From: Epiperipatus broadwayi
Lineage: Eukaryota; Onychophora; Udeonychophora; Euonychophora; Peripatidae
Assembly: GCA_028023455.1 (NCBI GenBank)
Contig: JAQFVV010012405.1
Span: 12,137,423-12,201,422, forward strand
Direction: 5' to 3'
DNA: 64,000 nt
The notes under the pieces are model-generated. The model had not been told where the DNA came from and made no database searches. It saw only the letters and a program-made list of their open reading frames with translations. The position numbers and the translations under genes were made by a program. Below, piece after piece: positions 46,216-60,489 of this stretch (position 1 is the first letter of the stretch; each line of letters begins with the position of its first letter).

Positions 46216-46951
46216 TAGTATTATATATTGTTAATAAATATATTTGGTAGAAAGTGGAGTGCATTCTATATGTAAAAATCGTCAGATTAATTTGATATAT
46301 AAAAATTATGAAAATTTCTAGCAAAATTATTTATGAATATAATCCACGTTTTTTTAATACGAAAAGCATTTAGAACAAATTAAAAAATTTGACATTCTAT
46401 AAATACCAGAATTGGGATCAATCCCTTCCTTACATTTCAATGTCTGACACTATGCCATTGTACTAATCGTGTATATACCCATCCAATTAATAAAATTATA
46501 TCACCGTGATAAAAAAACTATACGTATATTTAAAATGATTTTGCTATGATTTATACCACCTAAATTAGATAAATATAATTTTAAAATCGAATGTAGTTTA
46601 TTTTAAAAATGTTTTATAAATTTAAAAACATTGATAAAAGAACCTTAGAATAAATTATGTATAGTCAGAAAATGAAATTACATTTTATTTTTGTCCAAGA
46701 TTTTTAAATAAACTGATTGAGCTACCAATCAAAGACTAATAACGAAGTAAATACATAAATTAGCCAAGAAGTCCATGTAATCTCTTTTCACTCAGTTTTA
46801 ATTAATCACTTATAATAATACCTTGAAAATAAATTACTGGGAAGCATGTATGAAAAGCTAAAACTATCGATAGCTAAACTTTTAGTACATTATATATTGA
46901 TTTATAATAGTTTGTTTTTAATTCGAATAAATATATAGTAATATTTGTCAG
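46216..46951. other. A/T-rich DNA, nothing recognised
   Basis: No supported feature. Confidence 0.45.
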
Positions 46952-47052
46952 GTATTGGTGGTCAAGAGGTCAGTGACAGCTGCTTTATAAGCAGTTGTCC
47001 CGGGTTAGCGGGTTCGCTTCCCGATTGATGCTATGACACATGAGAAAAAAAA
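46952..47052 (+). mobile_element. tRNA-derived SINE (family 1)
   Basis: GTATTGGTGGTCAAGAGG, GCTGCTTTATAAGCAG, GGGTTCGCTTCCCG, GATGCTATGACACATGAG plus an A run. AGTAATATTTG before and AGTAATACTTC after suggest a target duplication. Confidence 0.9.
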
Positions 47053-47434
47053 GTAATACTTCATTGTAAACATTTCATCCAGGCTGACTAGAATCAAGTT
47101 ACATTAAGTATTTGATTGTTATGTATATTTATTTCATTATTTGTCATTTCATTTAGTCTATTTAAACAACTTAATTAAAGATAAAAAGTGGAATTTTATT
47201 TTTTAAATAAACATAATTTGGATTGGATCTAGAAATATCGGTTAAAGGTGATTTAACTATAGGTGATAGACAATTATCTATTGACACTTTTGACTTAATA
47301 TATATGTATATTAAAATTATTTTTTTAATCATCGGCCTTTTTGTTTAAAAATACAATAAATAAAATTTAAATTTCCAATGATTCAGAAAATTAAATGTAT
47401 ATTTATTTTTAATGTCTTTCATTGAATGTTGTTG
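47053..47434. other. A/T-rich DNA, nothing recognised
   Basis: No feature noticed. Confidence 0.45.
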
Positions 47435-47437
47435 TTG

Positions 47438-47500
<63 letters not shown>
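47435..47500. repeat. (ATT)n microsatellite at a SINE tail
   Basis: About 20 ATT units after a short GTT block. It directly follows the 3' end of the minus-strand SINE, so it probably grew from the SINE tail. Confidence 0.95.
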
Positions 47501-47502
<2 letters not shown>

Positions 47503-47595
47503 TCATATGCCATAGCATCGGCCGGGATGCGAACCCACAACCGTCTGCAACCAACTACTTGCTTGCAAGGCGACTGCAATGACCTCTCGGTAAGC
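47501..47595 (-). mobile_element. tRNA-derived SINE (family 1)
   Basis: Minus strand: CTTACCGAGAGGTCATTGC, GTGGGTTCGCATCCCGG (B box), GATGCTATGGCATATGA. It lies next to the ATT array. Confidence 0.85.
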
Positions 47596-48040
47596 TACAT
47601 TTATTTTTCTATTTTTAAGGACTATATATTTTAGTTTATTTTTTTATTAAAATAAAAAAGTTTTATTCTACATTACACTTAACATTTAACAAGTGAAGGT
47701 ATAGTTCAAAGAAGAAAGAAAATTAACATAAAACATTGCATTACATAAAAAATTGCAGTTATATTTCACTTCTTAAAAAGCAAGATTTGAAAATAAATAA
47801 GCCCAAAAAACAATAATTTAAAATTAAAAAAATTTAAGAAGAGTAAAACTATTTTTAAATTCCAAAAAAAAAAACGTAACACTTCGTAAATATTCTTCTT
47901 GGCTTCATCCATAACTTTGCCATATCTTCAGCTTAATAAGCCAACTATAATCACTGATAGAACAACCTAAGGAATGATCCATCTTTTTTGCCTTGATCAA
48001 GAGTAAAGGCTGAGTTCAAATTTATATCCTAATTTTTGGA
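47596..48040. other. Unassigned DNA
   Basis: Nothing recognised. Confidence 0.45.
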
Positions 48041-50110
48041 ACATTTATTATGGTTGCCTTTTGATAGCCAGTCACGGCAGCTTGATGGTGTTGTTTATGT
48101 GTTAAAACAATAAAAGGTAACTTTACCGGGCTGCGCTTTTTAAAAATATGGCAACTTTTTTTTATCCCTTTAATTTTGTCTACTCCATTTTTAGTATTTG
48201 ATTTTTAGGTATTTTTTTTCTTTGCCTATACAGCAATTTTTTTTTTTTTTGGCTTTAACTTTTGTTTTTAAGTCAATTTTAATACCTTTTTTAAAAAAAT
48301 AAAAACAAACAAAAAATAACTTCTGTCTCTAACTTTTACAAAGTATTTCTCAATCCACACCCATCCCACCTCCCCAAAAATTAAAATAACATCAAAACTT
48401 TTGATTTTTTTAAGTTTCATTTTCTTTTTTTTTTTAAAAAAAAAATATGGCCACTTGATTTTTGCCTATAAGGCGATTTTTTTTTTTTTTGGCTTTATTT
48501 GTATATTGCAACTTTTATTTTTAAAACCAATTTTTAATAACTTCTATCTCTATCTTTTGTCTCAGTGAAAACAAAGTATTTCTCAATCCACTTCCCCTCC
48601 CCCACAAACATTAAAGTAAGATAAAAACTTTTGTTTTTTTTTGCCTTTATTTCTATTGTGATGTCTATTTTGTGATTTTGAAAAAAAAACATGTCCTATT
48701 ATTTACATTTTTTGATCCTTTCAGCACACCATCACAATAAAATTACAATATCAAAAATTCAGACTTTTACATGATTTGTATAACGCCTTTTTTCAGATTT
48801 AAAATACGATGATTTTTTTTTTTTTTTTGGATTATATGGTGATTTGTATTACCCATTTCTATTTTGCCCTTACTATTAACTATATTTTTGGATTTTTTTA
48901 TTTTTCCTACTATGTCTTTAATATTTTATCATTAAGAATTGAATACCTTCAGTTGCATGAGTCTAACTGACATTGGTAAGTGACAATTTGTGCGTCACTT
49001 TATTTGTCTCATATTTATTTGTACAAAAGATGGGATGATTGTGTTAAGAGGATTATTGAGTGTTATAGTAGTAAGGAATGGGATAAAAGAATAAATTTAT
49101 TAATAAAGACTAGGGATTTAGAGAGATGGAGAAATAGTATGGAGAGTAAAAAGAGTTTAAATATATATAGAAATAAACATAATATTAGATGTGAGTTAAT
49201 ATATGATAATAGTAAGGAAAGTAGTTTATTGTTTAAGGCTCCAACGGGATCTTTAGCTACAAAAGAATATACATGTAAATGGAAAAATATGGGTGATTTA
49301 TTTTGTAAATTATGTAAGGAAGGAATTGAAAATATTAGGCATTTGTTAATTGAATGTAAATGTTTGAAAACAGAAAGGGTACATATAATGAAGTTGTGGA
49401 AAAATAAATATGAAAAGAGTGATTATACAGAAAGTGAATTATTGGTTTTTGTGCTGAGTTTGGAAGAAGATATGGGGTATTTAGATATAAAGGTTATAGA
49501 GTTGACAAAAATTATGTTGTGGAAATGGGATAGAGTAGATTATGGGTAAATTTAGAGTGGGAAATGTAAAATAAAGTGGCTAACAGGTTTATCTGGGCAT
49601 AATTGCTGAGATATTCTTGACTTCGTTTAAGGAGAAGCCATAATACATCACATCACATCAATTTATCACAAAAATGTGAGTTTTCACAGGAGCTCATCTG
49701 AATCATGTTTGGCCCTTCCCTTTCCCATTATTTTGCAAATTCCAACTTGTGTAGGAAGGGTAGGGATAATATGACAATTCTTAGTGAATCAGACTGTGTG
49801 ATTTAAGTACAAATGAAATTGCTCTGCTATGGAGATATCAAAACTTGTGGCCACTTTAAATCCAAACACTGTCAGATGATATGATAGTGACCAGTAAATT
49901 GTGTAAATTTGCATAAAGTGTCATGAAGCATGAAACAGACAATAATGTTTCTGTACAACACCATCAAGTGGCCTAGCAATGGCTAAGATAAACACAACTG
50001 TTTTAGCCCTAAATGTAGGCCACAGAAATGGTGTTTTCATGTGTTTTAACACATAAATAACACCATCAAGTGGCCATGACCAGCTATTAAAAGACAACCT
50101 TTATTTTAAT
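48041..50110. mobile_element. Inverted-repeat-flanked segment (~2 kb) enclosing a LINE fragment
   Basis: GGTTG(C/T)CTTTT(G/A)ATAGC and CTTGATGGTGTT...TTATGTGTTAAAAC near 48050-48110 recur inverted at 50041-50105. A direct repeat of AACACCATCAAGTGGCC lies inside the right end (49957 and 50057). On the left are two tandem units of about 215 bp, each with a T run, GGCTTT and CAAAGTATTTCTCAATCCAC (48225-48645). No transposase is seen. The LINE at 48980-49660 appears nested. The target duplication was not identified. Confidence 0.5.
48980..49660 (+). pseudogene. LINE C-terminal fragment, same family as 1-2647
   Basis: The 189-codon frame at 48980-49549 matches the translated left end of the first LINE nearly throughout. 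Shared features are a RWDDCVKRIIECY start, ERWRNSME and GSLATKEYTCKWKN, then the zinc-like CKLCKEGIENIRHLLIEC and WDRVDYG at the end. The frame is intact, so this copy is younger than the one at 1-2647. After the stop come about 90 bases of 3' UTR and an ACATC repeat (about 49636-49658), a short-repeat 3' end typical of several non-LTR clades. The 5' part is missing, as in most LINE copies. Confidence 0.85.
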
Positions 50111-50943
50111 TAGTATATATATTTCTATTATTTATTATTTATGCTAGTTTTTTTAATCAATTATTTAAAAAAAAACAACTAAACAATTATAATTTTATCC
50201 TAATTAATATTACAGTTAGAACACCTTTTACAATAGTATTTATTACTTATATACCTATCCTTATATGGTAGTAAACATGAGTCTCATATTATTAACATAT
50301 TTGTTTTGATATCCATTATTTACTCTTTTATACTAATATGATTTTAGCCCAAAATAATATAAAAAGCACATTTAAATTGTAAATTTTATTTGCAGAAGTT
50401 ATAAGCCAAACAAAAAAATATTGTAATAATAGCATTATTATATAACATTTATTGATTTATTCAAACTTACAGTAGATGGTTTTGAAATTGAGTGAAGAAT
50501 ACTGCAATATTGCTCAGGAAAGCCTTAGTTTTTGATTTATTTTAACAAATAAAAGTTTAAAAAGTAGTTAAGATGGCCAACTTTGTACTCTCTTTATGTG
50601 TCACATATGCACAGTTTGCATAATCTTGCATGCACCCTTTTTAATTTTCATTAATGCAATATATCTTGACTCAGTAACATCCATATGACTTTTATGGATT
50701 CTAACATTATTTTAATTTTATCTATTGATCTTATAAGTCAGCAGTAATCAGTAATGAGAAGATGGGAAGAAAGTAGGTCTAATAAAAAAAAACACTTTGA
50801 ATCATGTGATACACAAAGCTGATTTTGACACTTAATTTAGTTTACATTGATGATGACAAAGACATAAATATATTTCTTACTTTAACCAGTTCATTTTTCC
50901 AGTCATGGAGCAGTGTTTGATATTTCTAAAGGCAAAATTTGCA
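50111..50943. other. A/T-rich DNA, nothing recognised
   Basis: No supported feature. Confidence 0.45.
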
Positions 50944-51042
50944 TTTTTTTTCATGTGTCAAAGCATCAGCCAGGAAACAAATCCATGAACCTGGGACAAC
51001 TTCTTGTAAGGCCGCTGTGCTGACCACTTGGCCACCAATGCT
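50944..51042 (-). mobile_element. tRNA-derived SINE (family 1)
   Basis: Minus strand: GCATTGGTGGCCAAGTGGTC, GCGGCCTTACAAGAAG, a degraded B box (GGATTTGTTTCCTGG) and GATGCTTTGACACATG with an A run. AAAATTTGCATT and AAAATTTGTATT on either side look like the target duplication. Confidence 0.9.
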
Positions 51043-51047
51043 TGAGT

Positions 51048-51880
51048 AAAATTTGTATTTTTTGTTCTTTGCTAAAAATTTTGCAAATCTTTTTTTATGG
51101 CTTTAAAATTAACATATATTTATTTTCTATTATTTTAAATACAAAAAATTCAAAAAATGGCAGGAAAACTGAATATGCAGTCCATCAAAGCATCTGAATA
51201 ACCATTATATATTTTGCACTCTCAAACTTTGTGTGATTACTTTGAGAAAATATTATGATCATCAAGAAAATATTACAATGGTTTAAAAACTTGAATTTTT
51301 GGAAAATTTATTATTTTATTGTATTGTCATTGTGTAATAATTATTAAAAGTCAAAAATAAATATAATTATATGTTTATTTTTTTACAAAAATGTTTTATT
51401 TTTAAATATTAAAAAAATATTTGTTTGAATATTGTTCCTATAGAGATTATGGTCATGGGAAACACAGATGTCTAGAAATGAGATTACTCAACAGATTGTT
51501 ATAATATTTAGTGATATTGTAAAATGTTTAATGCATAAATTGATCAATTTAGTAGTTATTGCAAATAATTTGTTCAGATTTTTAAAACAAACATTAAACA
51601 AAGAAGATTTTGTTCATTTTTAAATTGGTTTCATCTGAAATTTGATGATGTGACAGCATTTTTTTTTTTATTAAAATCTAATTTTTAAAATAATTTTGAA
51701 AATCAAATGTGATTTTTTTAAAATGTATTTAATTTCTAAGCAAAAATATATATTGAATGAGGTCAAATTTATTATATTGTAATAAACAATAATGGTTTAA
51801 TATCAAAATGAAAGTTGAAAGCTTAAATCTAGTGAAAATGAAGAAATCCATCAGAATATTAGCAGGAAATATTAAATTAT
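51048..51880 (+). repeat. Dispersed A/T-rich repeat A, long copy
   Basis: Parallel to 8865-9745 and 40820-41660 along most of its length. Confidence 0.75.
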
Positions 51881-52994
51881 AAAATATTTATTTTTTAATA
51901 CTTATGTTGAGTTTACTTTTTTTAGTGATATTTTATTTTTGTAAGTGTATTGACATGTCAGAAAATTTACATAATGGCTCACATAAAATGCTTTGTGCTA
52001 ATACGGTTATTACTGATTCTTTTATTTGTAAAAGTGATTTTTTTATTTACAAGTTTATATTCTTTCAACAGACTGGTAATGATGTTTCAGTTAAATTAAG
52101 TCATTATCTGTCAAAATTGAATTGGTGTTAAAATTTGTTAAAATATTATAATTTTATAAGAAATTATCACATTTTAAAGCAGAATTTGATAGAGTAATCA
52201 TAAGTATATTTTTATTCATTCAGAAGAAGCAAACAAACTTGAAATAAAAATAAATTCTTTAATTTTTACTTATAGTCAGGGGTTATATTCAGCAGGTATA
52301 TATAGATTACAGTCATACCCTTTGTTAAAATTTTTAAAGTTTTTCATAGCTGTTCTTAGCTTTATGACTGGTTGAAAATGAATTAATTCAACTTTTGACC
52401 AAATTGCCATCTAGTGATTTTTTTCGTAAGTATTATACATTAAAATGCATGCAAAGCAGTATATTTTAATATAATAATTTTTTAAAAAAAATTCTGTGCT
52501 AAAAGGTGGGGAATTCAAAATTCCCTCTCTTACAATAGACATAAGCCTCACCCTGACATGTTCAGTCATTGTCCGTTGCCAAGGCTGTAAAATGTTCAGC
52601 ATTTTACAACATTGCAGTTTCCAATGATGCAAAACATGTTTATTTGCAAATTTATTACGGTTTTAAATATTTTTTAAAAAATAATTTGCACTATATTTAT
52701 TATATATCAAGAAATGTAAATTATTAATAACTTATTTTGACTTGAAATACTTTATTTTCAAAAATATAATGTTATATTAGCAGCTAATATAAATATGGCC
52801 TCAAGAAAATTAAAAAATTCTAACTTTGATGTAAACAATCTATGTTATTTACAGTAAGAAAATATCATAATTTAGTAATAAATATTCAAAAAATTTAAAC
52901 CTTTAATGCATAATTCATTAGATATAAGAGAAATAAATAATTATTCATTTCACTATGTTAAAAATAATCAGAATTAAAAAATATTTTGTCAATT
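51881..52994. other. A/T-rich DNA without supported genes
   Basis: A 75-codon and a 73-codon open frame occur here but show no family features. Confidence 0.4.
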
Positions 52995-53385
52995 TTATAA
53001 ACTGAAAATATTTTTTCTAGAAATGACATGTACATCTTTGTTTTGATTGCAATTTCATTTTTTTAATATTTACAGAAACAAAATGTGAACATTTGAAATT
53101 TATTTCAGTAGTAAACAAAAATATCTATCAAAGGAAGTCAAATTTATTATTTTGAGGTGAGTAATAATCATTTTATCATATATTTATAAACTGAAAAAAT
53201 CTTTTTAGAAACGATGATGTGTACGTCTTTGTTTTGATTGCAATTTCATTTTTTTATTATTTACAAAAACAAAATGTGAATATTTAAAATTTATTTCAGT
53301 AATTGACAAAAATATATATCAAATGAAGTCAAATTTATTATTTTCTGAAAAGAAATAATCATTTTATCATATATTTTACATTGAT
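52995..53385 (+). repeat. Tandem pair of ~195-bp units related to the 3' part of repeat A
   Basis: Two copies of a unit containing TTTGTTTTGATTGCAATTTC and GAAGTCAAATTTATTATTTT, at about 52995-53188 and 53190-53385. The last block matches the end of repeat A. Confidence 0.75.
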
Positions 53386-55490
53386 GTGTGAGACAAAGAA
53401 AAACATGATGCTGCAATTTGGAATGGTTAAAACTAACTCCACAAAATAATAAATCAATTATATTACTCTTTTAAAAAAATTATAAATAAAAACTAAAAAT
53501 ATATAAGTTTTATATTTAATTTCATCTTTAATTTAGTTAGACATGTCAATTTCAACTGCACTGCCATCTGTGATGTGTCAATATCAGTATTACTTAAGGA
53601 ACCACATTATTTTGTTGTTTCTTAATGACAATAAATTTGATGGGAAAAACTTTAAAAGAATTTGACATCATTCAACATGTTAAATCCTGGTTGAAAAAAG
53701 GACATCATTTGACTGCTGATAGCTGCATGAAACAGTAAATTTCCAATATACCAAGTATAAATCAAAATATGATATGGAAGTTATTAGACTAAATATCCAT
53801 TATTATATTTCCTATACTTACTATTAATAAGAACATTTAATATTTTTGAGTGATTATTTATATTAAGTTTTTTCCATAATCTCTCAATAAAACTGAAAAT
53901 AATGTTAATATAATAAATATTATTTATCCAACTCCTATTTTTATTTCTTATTAGCATACCTGTTGTTATACATTTTGAATATCACTGCTTATAGTGTTTA
54001 CATAATATCTGTGATGTCATTTACGATATATTGCTATATTTACAGGTTAATCAATGTTTAAATAGTTAAAGTGGTCAAATGTAATATTTTACAATATTAC
54101 TCACTTATAAAATTAAATTAAAGGATTATACAAAAATAGAAAAATTGACCAGATATATATATATATAGAATGTGTCAGAATTTTAAGGCTTAAAAAAGAC
54201 AAGTCAAGAGAAACATAATAATGGTAAAGGATAAGGGTGGGATTGATTAAAAAAGGAACCACTTCAGGAACATTGCAGCAATTATTTTTGTCCGTTTTTA
54301 ATAATTGTAAATGGAATTTTATAACAGTATTTTATTCCTTTATTAATGTTAACAATAATTAATTTGGATGTTAAAAATGTAATTAAAATAAATCTAATTT
54401 AATTTGTAAAATACTTTTATCGGCAGTTTTGAAAAAATAAAACTCATTATTCTGATTATCTATTTCATACAATTACTTTTTTCCTATTTCTAAATGTATA
54501 CTTTTAAGAAATAATTTGAAATTTATAGCAATATAATGAAGACTAAAGTTCAAATTTTAAAAATAAAAAGTCGAAAATTTAATCAAATGACCGCTAGGGC
54601 TGTCAAAACTATGAATTGCTAAAAGTTTAATAAAATATTGCTAAACAATTGAAGGCATGATTTTTTTTTGCTAGATGCCTAATTGCCAAATGAAGGCCAC
54701 TCATAAAAATGATAAATAAAATAAAAAACTACAGTCGTACCTGTGTTTAAATAAAAGGTCACACAAGGGTTAATTACATTATTAAAATTAATTTTATTTT
54801 TGACTTGGGTTTAATTTGAACCCATTCTTATTTCTTGTGTTTGCATTTGTTTTATACTTACAGTTTTTTAATGCATGTGTTTTTTCTTTTTTATAAATGT
54901 ATTTTTTAAAAATACGTATTTTATATATAAATAAAGACTTTCTATTTTAAATAACACTTATTAATTTTCAGAATATCTTTATAAAATTCAGGCAATTATT
55001 TTCACTAAACTTACATTTAAAATTCTATATATAATGACATAGTACTATTCATAAATCACGTAGCCATGCAATAAACATAAATATTACAGCTTGGGTTTTG
55101 AGATCAAAAAGTTGTTTCTTTATCATTTATTTTAAATTTAAAATATTCACTCCTTGAAATTATTAAGTCATTAAGAACTGAGTTAATAATCAATAAGAAT
55201 GGTGATCATATGATGTTTGATGGTTTGAACCCAACAATTCCATTCAAAGCTTTATCTATAGTCTATACTAGTTTAAGTGTTATTATTAAATGTTGAAGGT
55301 ACTTGGGAAAATATAAATCATGTTAGAATTTTTATAAAGCAATTAATAATTAAACTATATGATTGAAATAGTTCAACATATAACTAACTGCTTGTGAGTG
55401 TAGACTATTTACATTTATCTTTCTGATGCCCAACACTATGTAATTAAATATTATCTTAGATTTTATAATCAAAGCATTAGAACTTATTTC
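53386..55490. other. A/T-rich DNA without recognised features
   Basis: No supported feature. Confidence 0.5.
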
Positions 55491-55494
55491 ATCA

Positions 55495-55890
55495 ATAGAG
55501 ATTCATCTTGGGCAAGTACTCTTCAAATAAAAATAGATGCATGTTGGGAGTAATAAGAAGAGATTGAAAAAGCAATATATGGGTAAGAGAACAAACAGGT
55601 GTTACTGACCTCATTGAAAAAATTAAATGACTGAAGTGGAGTTGGGCTGGACATATTGCTAAAAGAGATGATAATAGATGGACAACTGAAATCTTAAACT
55701 GGATTCCAAGAGATTGTAAAAGACCCAGAATGAGACCACATGTGAGATGGATGTATGAACTAAGAAAGTGTGCAGGGGTGTTGTGGAGAAGAGAAGTTAA
55801 AGATGGGAGGAGAGGGATTAAACTTGGAGAGACCTTCATCCTACAGTGGATTGGTAATGGTTGATATAATGATGATGATGAATTGGATAT
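55495..55890 (+). pseudogene. RTE-like LINE 3' end, copy 1
   Basis: The plus-strand frame reads REQTGVTDLIEKIK, then (after a stop) LKWSWAGHIAKRDDNRWT, EILNWIPRDCKRPRMRPHVR and LGETFILQWIGNG before a stop. The order 'W.GH(I/V)AR..D.RW...W.PR...R.R.RP..RW...LGE...QW' is the well-known C-terminus of RTE-type ORF2 proteins. An ATGATGATG tail follows at once, as RTE elements end in short repeats. Internal stops and changes make it inactive. Only the last 130 codons or so are left. Confidence 0.85.
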
Positions 55891-56939
55891 CTGCATGGGT
55901 TAGCTGTGAACTAATTACTAGAAAATGCGGGAAATGTTTGGAAACTCTGAGTTATTAAAAGAATTTCCTAGTTTTATTTTGAGTTAAAACACAAATCATG
56001 AGATTAGCATTAATTATTTTATATAGTGTTGAAATCCTAAATATTAATTTGTGATTAGTATATTTGTAATCAGCAAGAATTTACAAAATGGTTATCAAAA
56101 TTATCAATGATTAATTAATTGTGGAGAAAAAATATCGCATTTTATTTATTAAACTTATTAAGAAATTTAAAAGTCAATATTTTTTCAATTCACTTTGTGT
56201 GAGTCTACCACACTAATGCTTTGTAGCACTGTGATTACAATAATATTTGCTGCACAATAAATCCATATTCAATGATTCTATTTTAACACTAATGATTTTA
56301 TATTTTATTTTATATTTTGTTTCTAGATAGCAGCTTTATTTAATATTTTAGAAAGTTCTAAAGAACCAGTGTCAAGTTTGAAATTATGGTGAATATTATT
56401 TTACATTAAATTTATGGGGGGGGGGGTTATATTATTTCTATAGTATTTTTTTTTTACTTTTAAAAATATTTTTTTATTAATTTGAAATGTAATATAAATA
56501 TACAAATGAAATACATTTTATGTTTGGAATTATTTAAACTTACTTGGTAAAAAAATAAGAAAATATTTTTACACTATTCTAATAAAGTTCCAAATGTAAA
56601 CAATCTTTGTTTTAAATGGTACATTATTGTTAAAATATTTTTATTATTTTACTTATTTGATAAATAGCTTTTAACAATAAATAAGCAAAAAATAATTTTA
56701 TTTCATCTCAAATTTAATTCAAACTGAAACCTACATATGAAAATTAAATCTTACAATTTACTGTTAAGTTTATGAAATATAAAAAAATATATAGCTTTTC
56801 TAATTGGAATTCTATTCAAGACTACGCGTAAAAAATAAAAATACTTATGTTATAATGTAAAAATTCAATGTAATTCAAAATGCTTAACATATGTGTTTTT
56901 CTAATTTTTATTTATAGATCTGAGACTTTATTTCTTAAC
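55891..56939. other. A/T-rich DNA without recognised features
   Basis: A G run of about 10 at 56415-56426 is the only oddity. Confidence 0.45.
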
Positions 56940-57335
56940 AGGAGAACAGTACAAATACTCCAGACTACACATTAAAGAACGAAGAGATTTACATTAGGAA
57001 TAACAAGAAGATATTGAAAATGAAATGCATGGGTGAGAGAACAAGCAAATATTACTAATATCAGGAAAGAAATTAAGAAATTAAAATAGTGGGCTAGATA
57101 CATCACTAGAAGAGATGATAATAGAAGATCAGTTGAAATTTTAAATTGCGTTTATAAGAGATTGCAAATGATCCAGATAGAGGTCATATGTAAGACGAAT
57201 GGATGAAATAATGACATTTTTCTGATAGGATGTGGAAAAGAAAGAGTAGGAATTAGAGAAAATGGATTATTAATCTTGGAAATACTTTAATTTTGCAGTG
57301 GATCGAAAATGAGGCAACTGGTGCATAAGAATACA
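56940..57335 (+). pseudogene. RTE-like LINE 3' end, copy 2, heavily decayed
   Basis: Parallel at nucleotide level to copy 1: GGGTGAGAGAACAAGC, then AGAAGAGATGATAATAGA, a CCAGA...AGACGAATGGATGAA block and CTTTAATTTTGCAGTGGAT at the end. It is more diverged and has more stops than copy 1. Confidence 0.75.
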
Positions 57336-57394
57336 ATTTTAAAAACAAACATTAGTTAATTATAAATTCATCTTATATTCCTTCTGTTAAAAAC

Positions 57395-57494
57395 TTTTTT
57401 TTTCATGTGTCATAGCATCAGCTGGGAAGTGAACCCATACACCCGAGACAACTGCTTGTAAGGCAGCTGTGCTGACCACTTGGCCACCAACACT
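57395..57494 (-). mobile_element. tRNA-derived SINE (family 1)
   Basis: Minus strand: GTGTTGGTGGCCAAGTGGTC, GCTGCCTTACAAGCAG, GGGTTCACTTCCCAG-like B box region and GATGCTATGACACATG with an A run. Confidence 0.9.
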
Positions 57495-57729
57495 TGACTA
57501 CATAAATCACATACTTTTTATAAAAGTTTACCCTACTGTTTTAAAATTAAATTGAAAGATTGAATCCTCTCACATGGCTTCTAGAATGCTTATCTGACAG
57601 CCAATCAGATGTAATGATAGCTGTCTGAGGAGCTCTCAAGCAAAACACAAGACAGAGATTTTACAAGAAAATGATGGTTCCAACCTTTTCTTTATTTTCT
57701 ATATATATATGTTTTAAGTATATTTTATA

Positions 57730-57760
<31 letters not shown>

Positions 57761-58199
57761 GTTTTAAGTATATTTTATAGTTTTTAATCAAGAGTTCTAT
57801 ACTATTAATAAATTACCTTATCCCCTTAAAATTGTCATAAGAAGATACAAAAAGTGATTAATAATATATGATCCTTGATTAGAGACCATAAAATATGGTT
57901 TGTATGTAAGATACATGCAAAATTTACATGATTCATATAGAATAAAACCAATATTAAAAGAATGAAAAATATTTTTGTATTATATGTACTAAAGGATCGT
58001 CCATTTTAAAAACAATACTTTTATTATATCAAGTAATACATTGTATCAAACATAATATACTAGGATATATCTTGAAACACAGAAAAAATACTTTTCTTTT
58101 TCTTAACCATTAGAGTTTTTTGTAATTGACACACTTTTAGATATTTCAGTTCTTATTATGGGTTCATTTCAGTTTTCCATTTTCCTAAGGTTGTATTTG
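57495..58199. other. Unassigned DNA with a short duplication
   Basis: GTTTTAAGTATATTTTATAG is duplicated at about 57711 and 57763 around an AT run. CTGAGGA at 57626-57632 is followed by a GCT/AGC mini-stem and AAAA rather than GAAA, too weak to call a ribozyme. Confidence 0.4.
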
Positions 58200-59393
<1,194 letters not shown>

Positions 59394-60340
59394 GTTTCAA
59401 AAGGCCTTTATTGTCTCAAAAGAATTACAAATTTTGCATTTACATAGTTCGTCTACATATAATATCCTGGATTGTCCATTATCATTTGAACACCATTAGC
59501 AAATCAATCACTTATAACAGAAGGGAAAAAATTGTTGCTAAATTGTCCTTGTTGCTAATTTGACATGCATATCCTTCTAAGTTTCTTTATAATGTTTAAT
59601 TTCCTCAATTCACTATAACGTAGATATAATCTTAAGTAATGACCAGGTTGCTGCATAAATGTCAGGTCTGGCCAGTGTCTTATCCCTTTTCTGTATCATT
59701 TCAAGTTTATTTGAAAAAGTAGCTGGATGCCTCCTGGAATTGTTACCAATTAGGAAAGTGCATCTAGTACACCAGTATGCATATAGCACAAAGGTTGCTG
59801 CCCTGACACTTGGTGTTAATCCCTCTCTAAATGCAGAAATTAATTGATGCATTGTTACATTAGACTTCCTGTAATTGCTAGTTATGAGATTTCTTATCTG
59901 CCTAAGTCCCTCACAGTGATATAGCAGATGTGATAGGGTTTCCTCAGCTCGATGGCATAACACACAAAAGGGATCAATTGACATGTACAGTCTTTTATGG
60001 AAAAAAAATATGTGGTAGGTAATGCAGATAGATTAAGTTTTATTAGAAAATTTGAAAAATTTTGGTTCTAAGGCCCATCGTTTATACCTTTTAACCAGTT
60101 GTTTATTATTAGTTCCCAGTATTGGTTCTAAAGCAATTGTGTTATTATCTTAATGTATTAGTTCATAAATTTCCCAGTATTTGTACTTATTAATAAATTG
60201 CTCTGGGATTTTTGATTCTGTTTTACAAAGATATATTAATTGTTCAAAATATGATAATTTTTTTGGTGGTGGTTTATCAGTTGGAATGACCTCTATGAGC
60301 TACTTAATTTTTGGAAATTGTTTAACAATATCAATTATAT
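59394..60340 (-). pseudogene. LINE 3' half, copy 3 of the family at 44640
   Basis: Positions 59984-59613 (minus) encode SIDPFCVLCHRAEETLSHLL, YHCEGL, WCTRCTFLIGNNSRRHPATF and PDIYAATWSLLKI. This closely parallels the copy at 58209-58634. Upstream (60340-60000) the minus frame, broken by stops, still gives LSYFEQLIYLCKTE and INKYKYWEIYELI. Past the stop, the minus strand has AATAAAGGCC shortly before the trinucleotide tail, a good 3' end. It lacks a reverse-transcriptase domain, so it is 5'-truncated. Confidence 0.8.
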
Positions 60341-60439
60341 TGTTCCTCATTCTTATTATTATTATTATTATTATTACTACTACTACTACTGCTGCCGCAA
60401 CCGTCACCGCCACCGCCACCACCACCACCACCACCATCA

Positions 60440-60483
<44 letters not shown>

Positions 60484-60489
60484 GTTGTT
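60341..60489. repeat. Interrupted trinucleotide array (ATT/ACT/GCC-ACC/ACT/GTT)
   Basis: ATT units, then ACT, then a G+C-rich core of GCC, GTC and ACC units, then ACT and GTT. The composition gradient makes spurious poly-Ser, poly-Thr and poly-His frames. Confidence 0.95.

Noticed and set aside
51904-52632. Two short frames on opposite strands
   Set aside because: No recognisable domain, no supporting context; likely chance.
57620-57660. CTGAGGA with a three-pair stem
   Set aside because: Followed by AAAA rather than GAAA, and no stem III or cleavage site can be placed.
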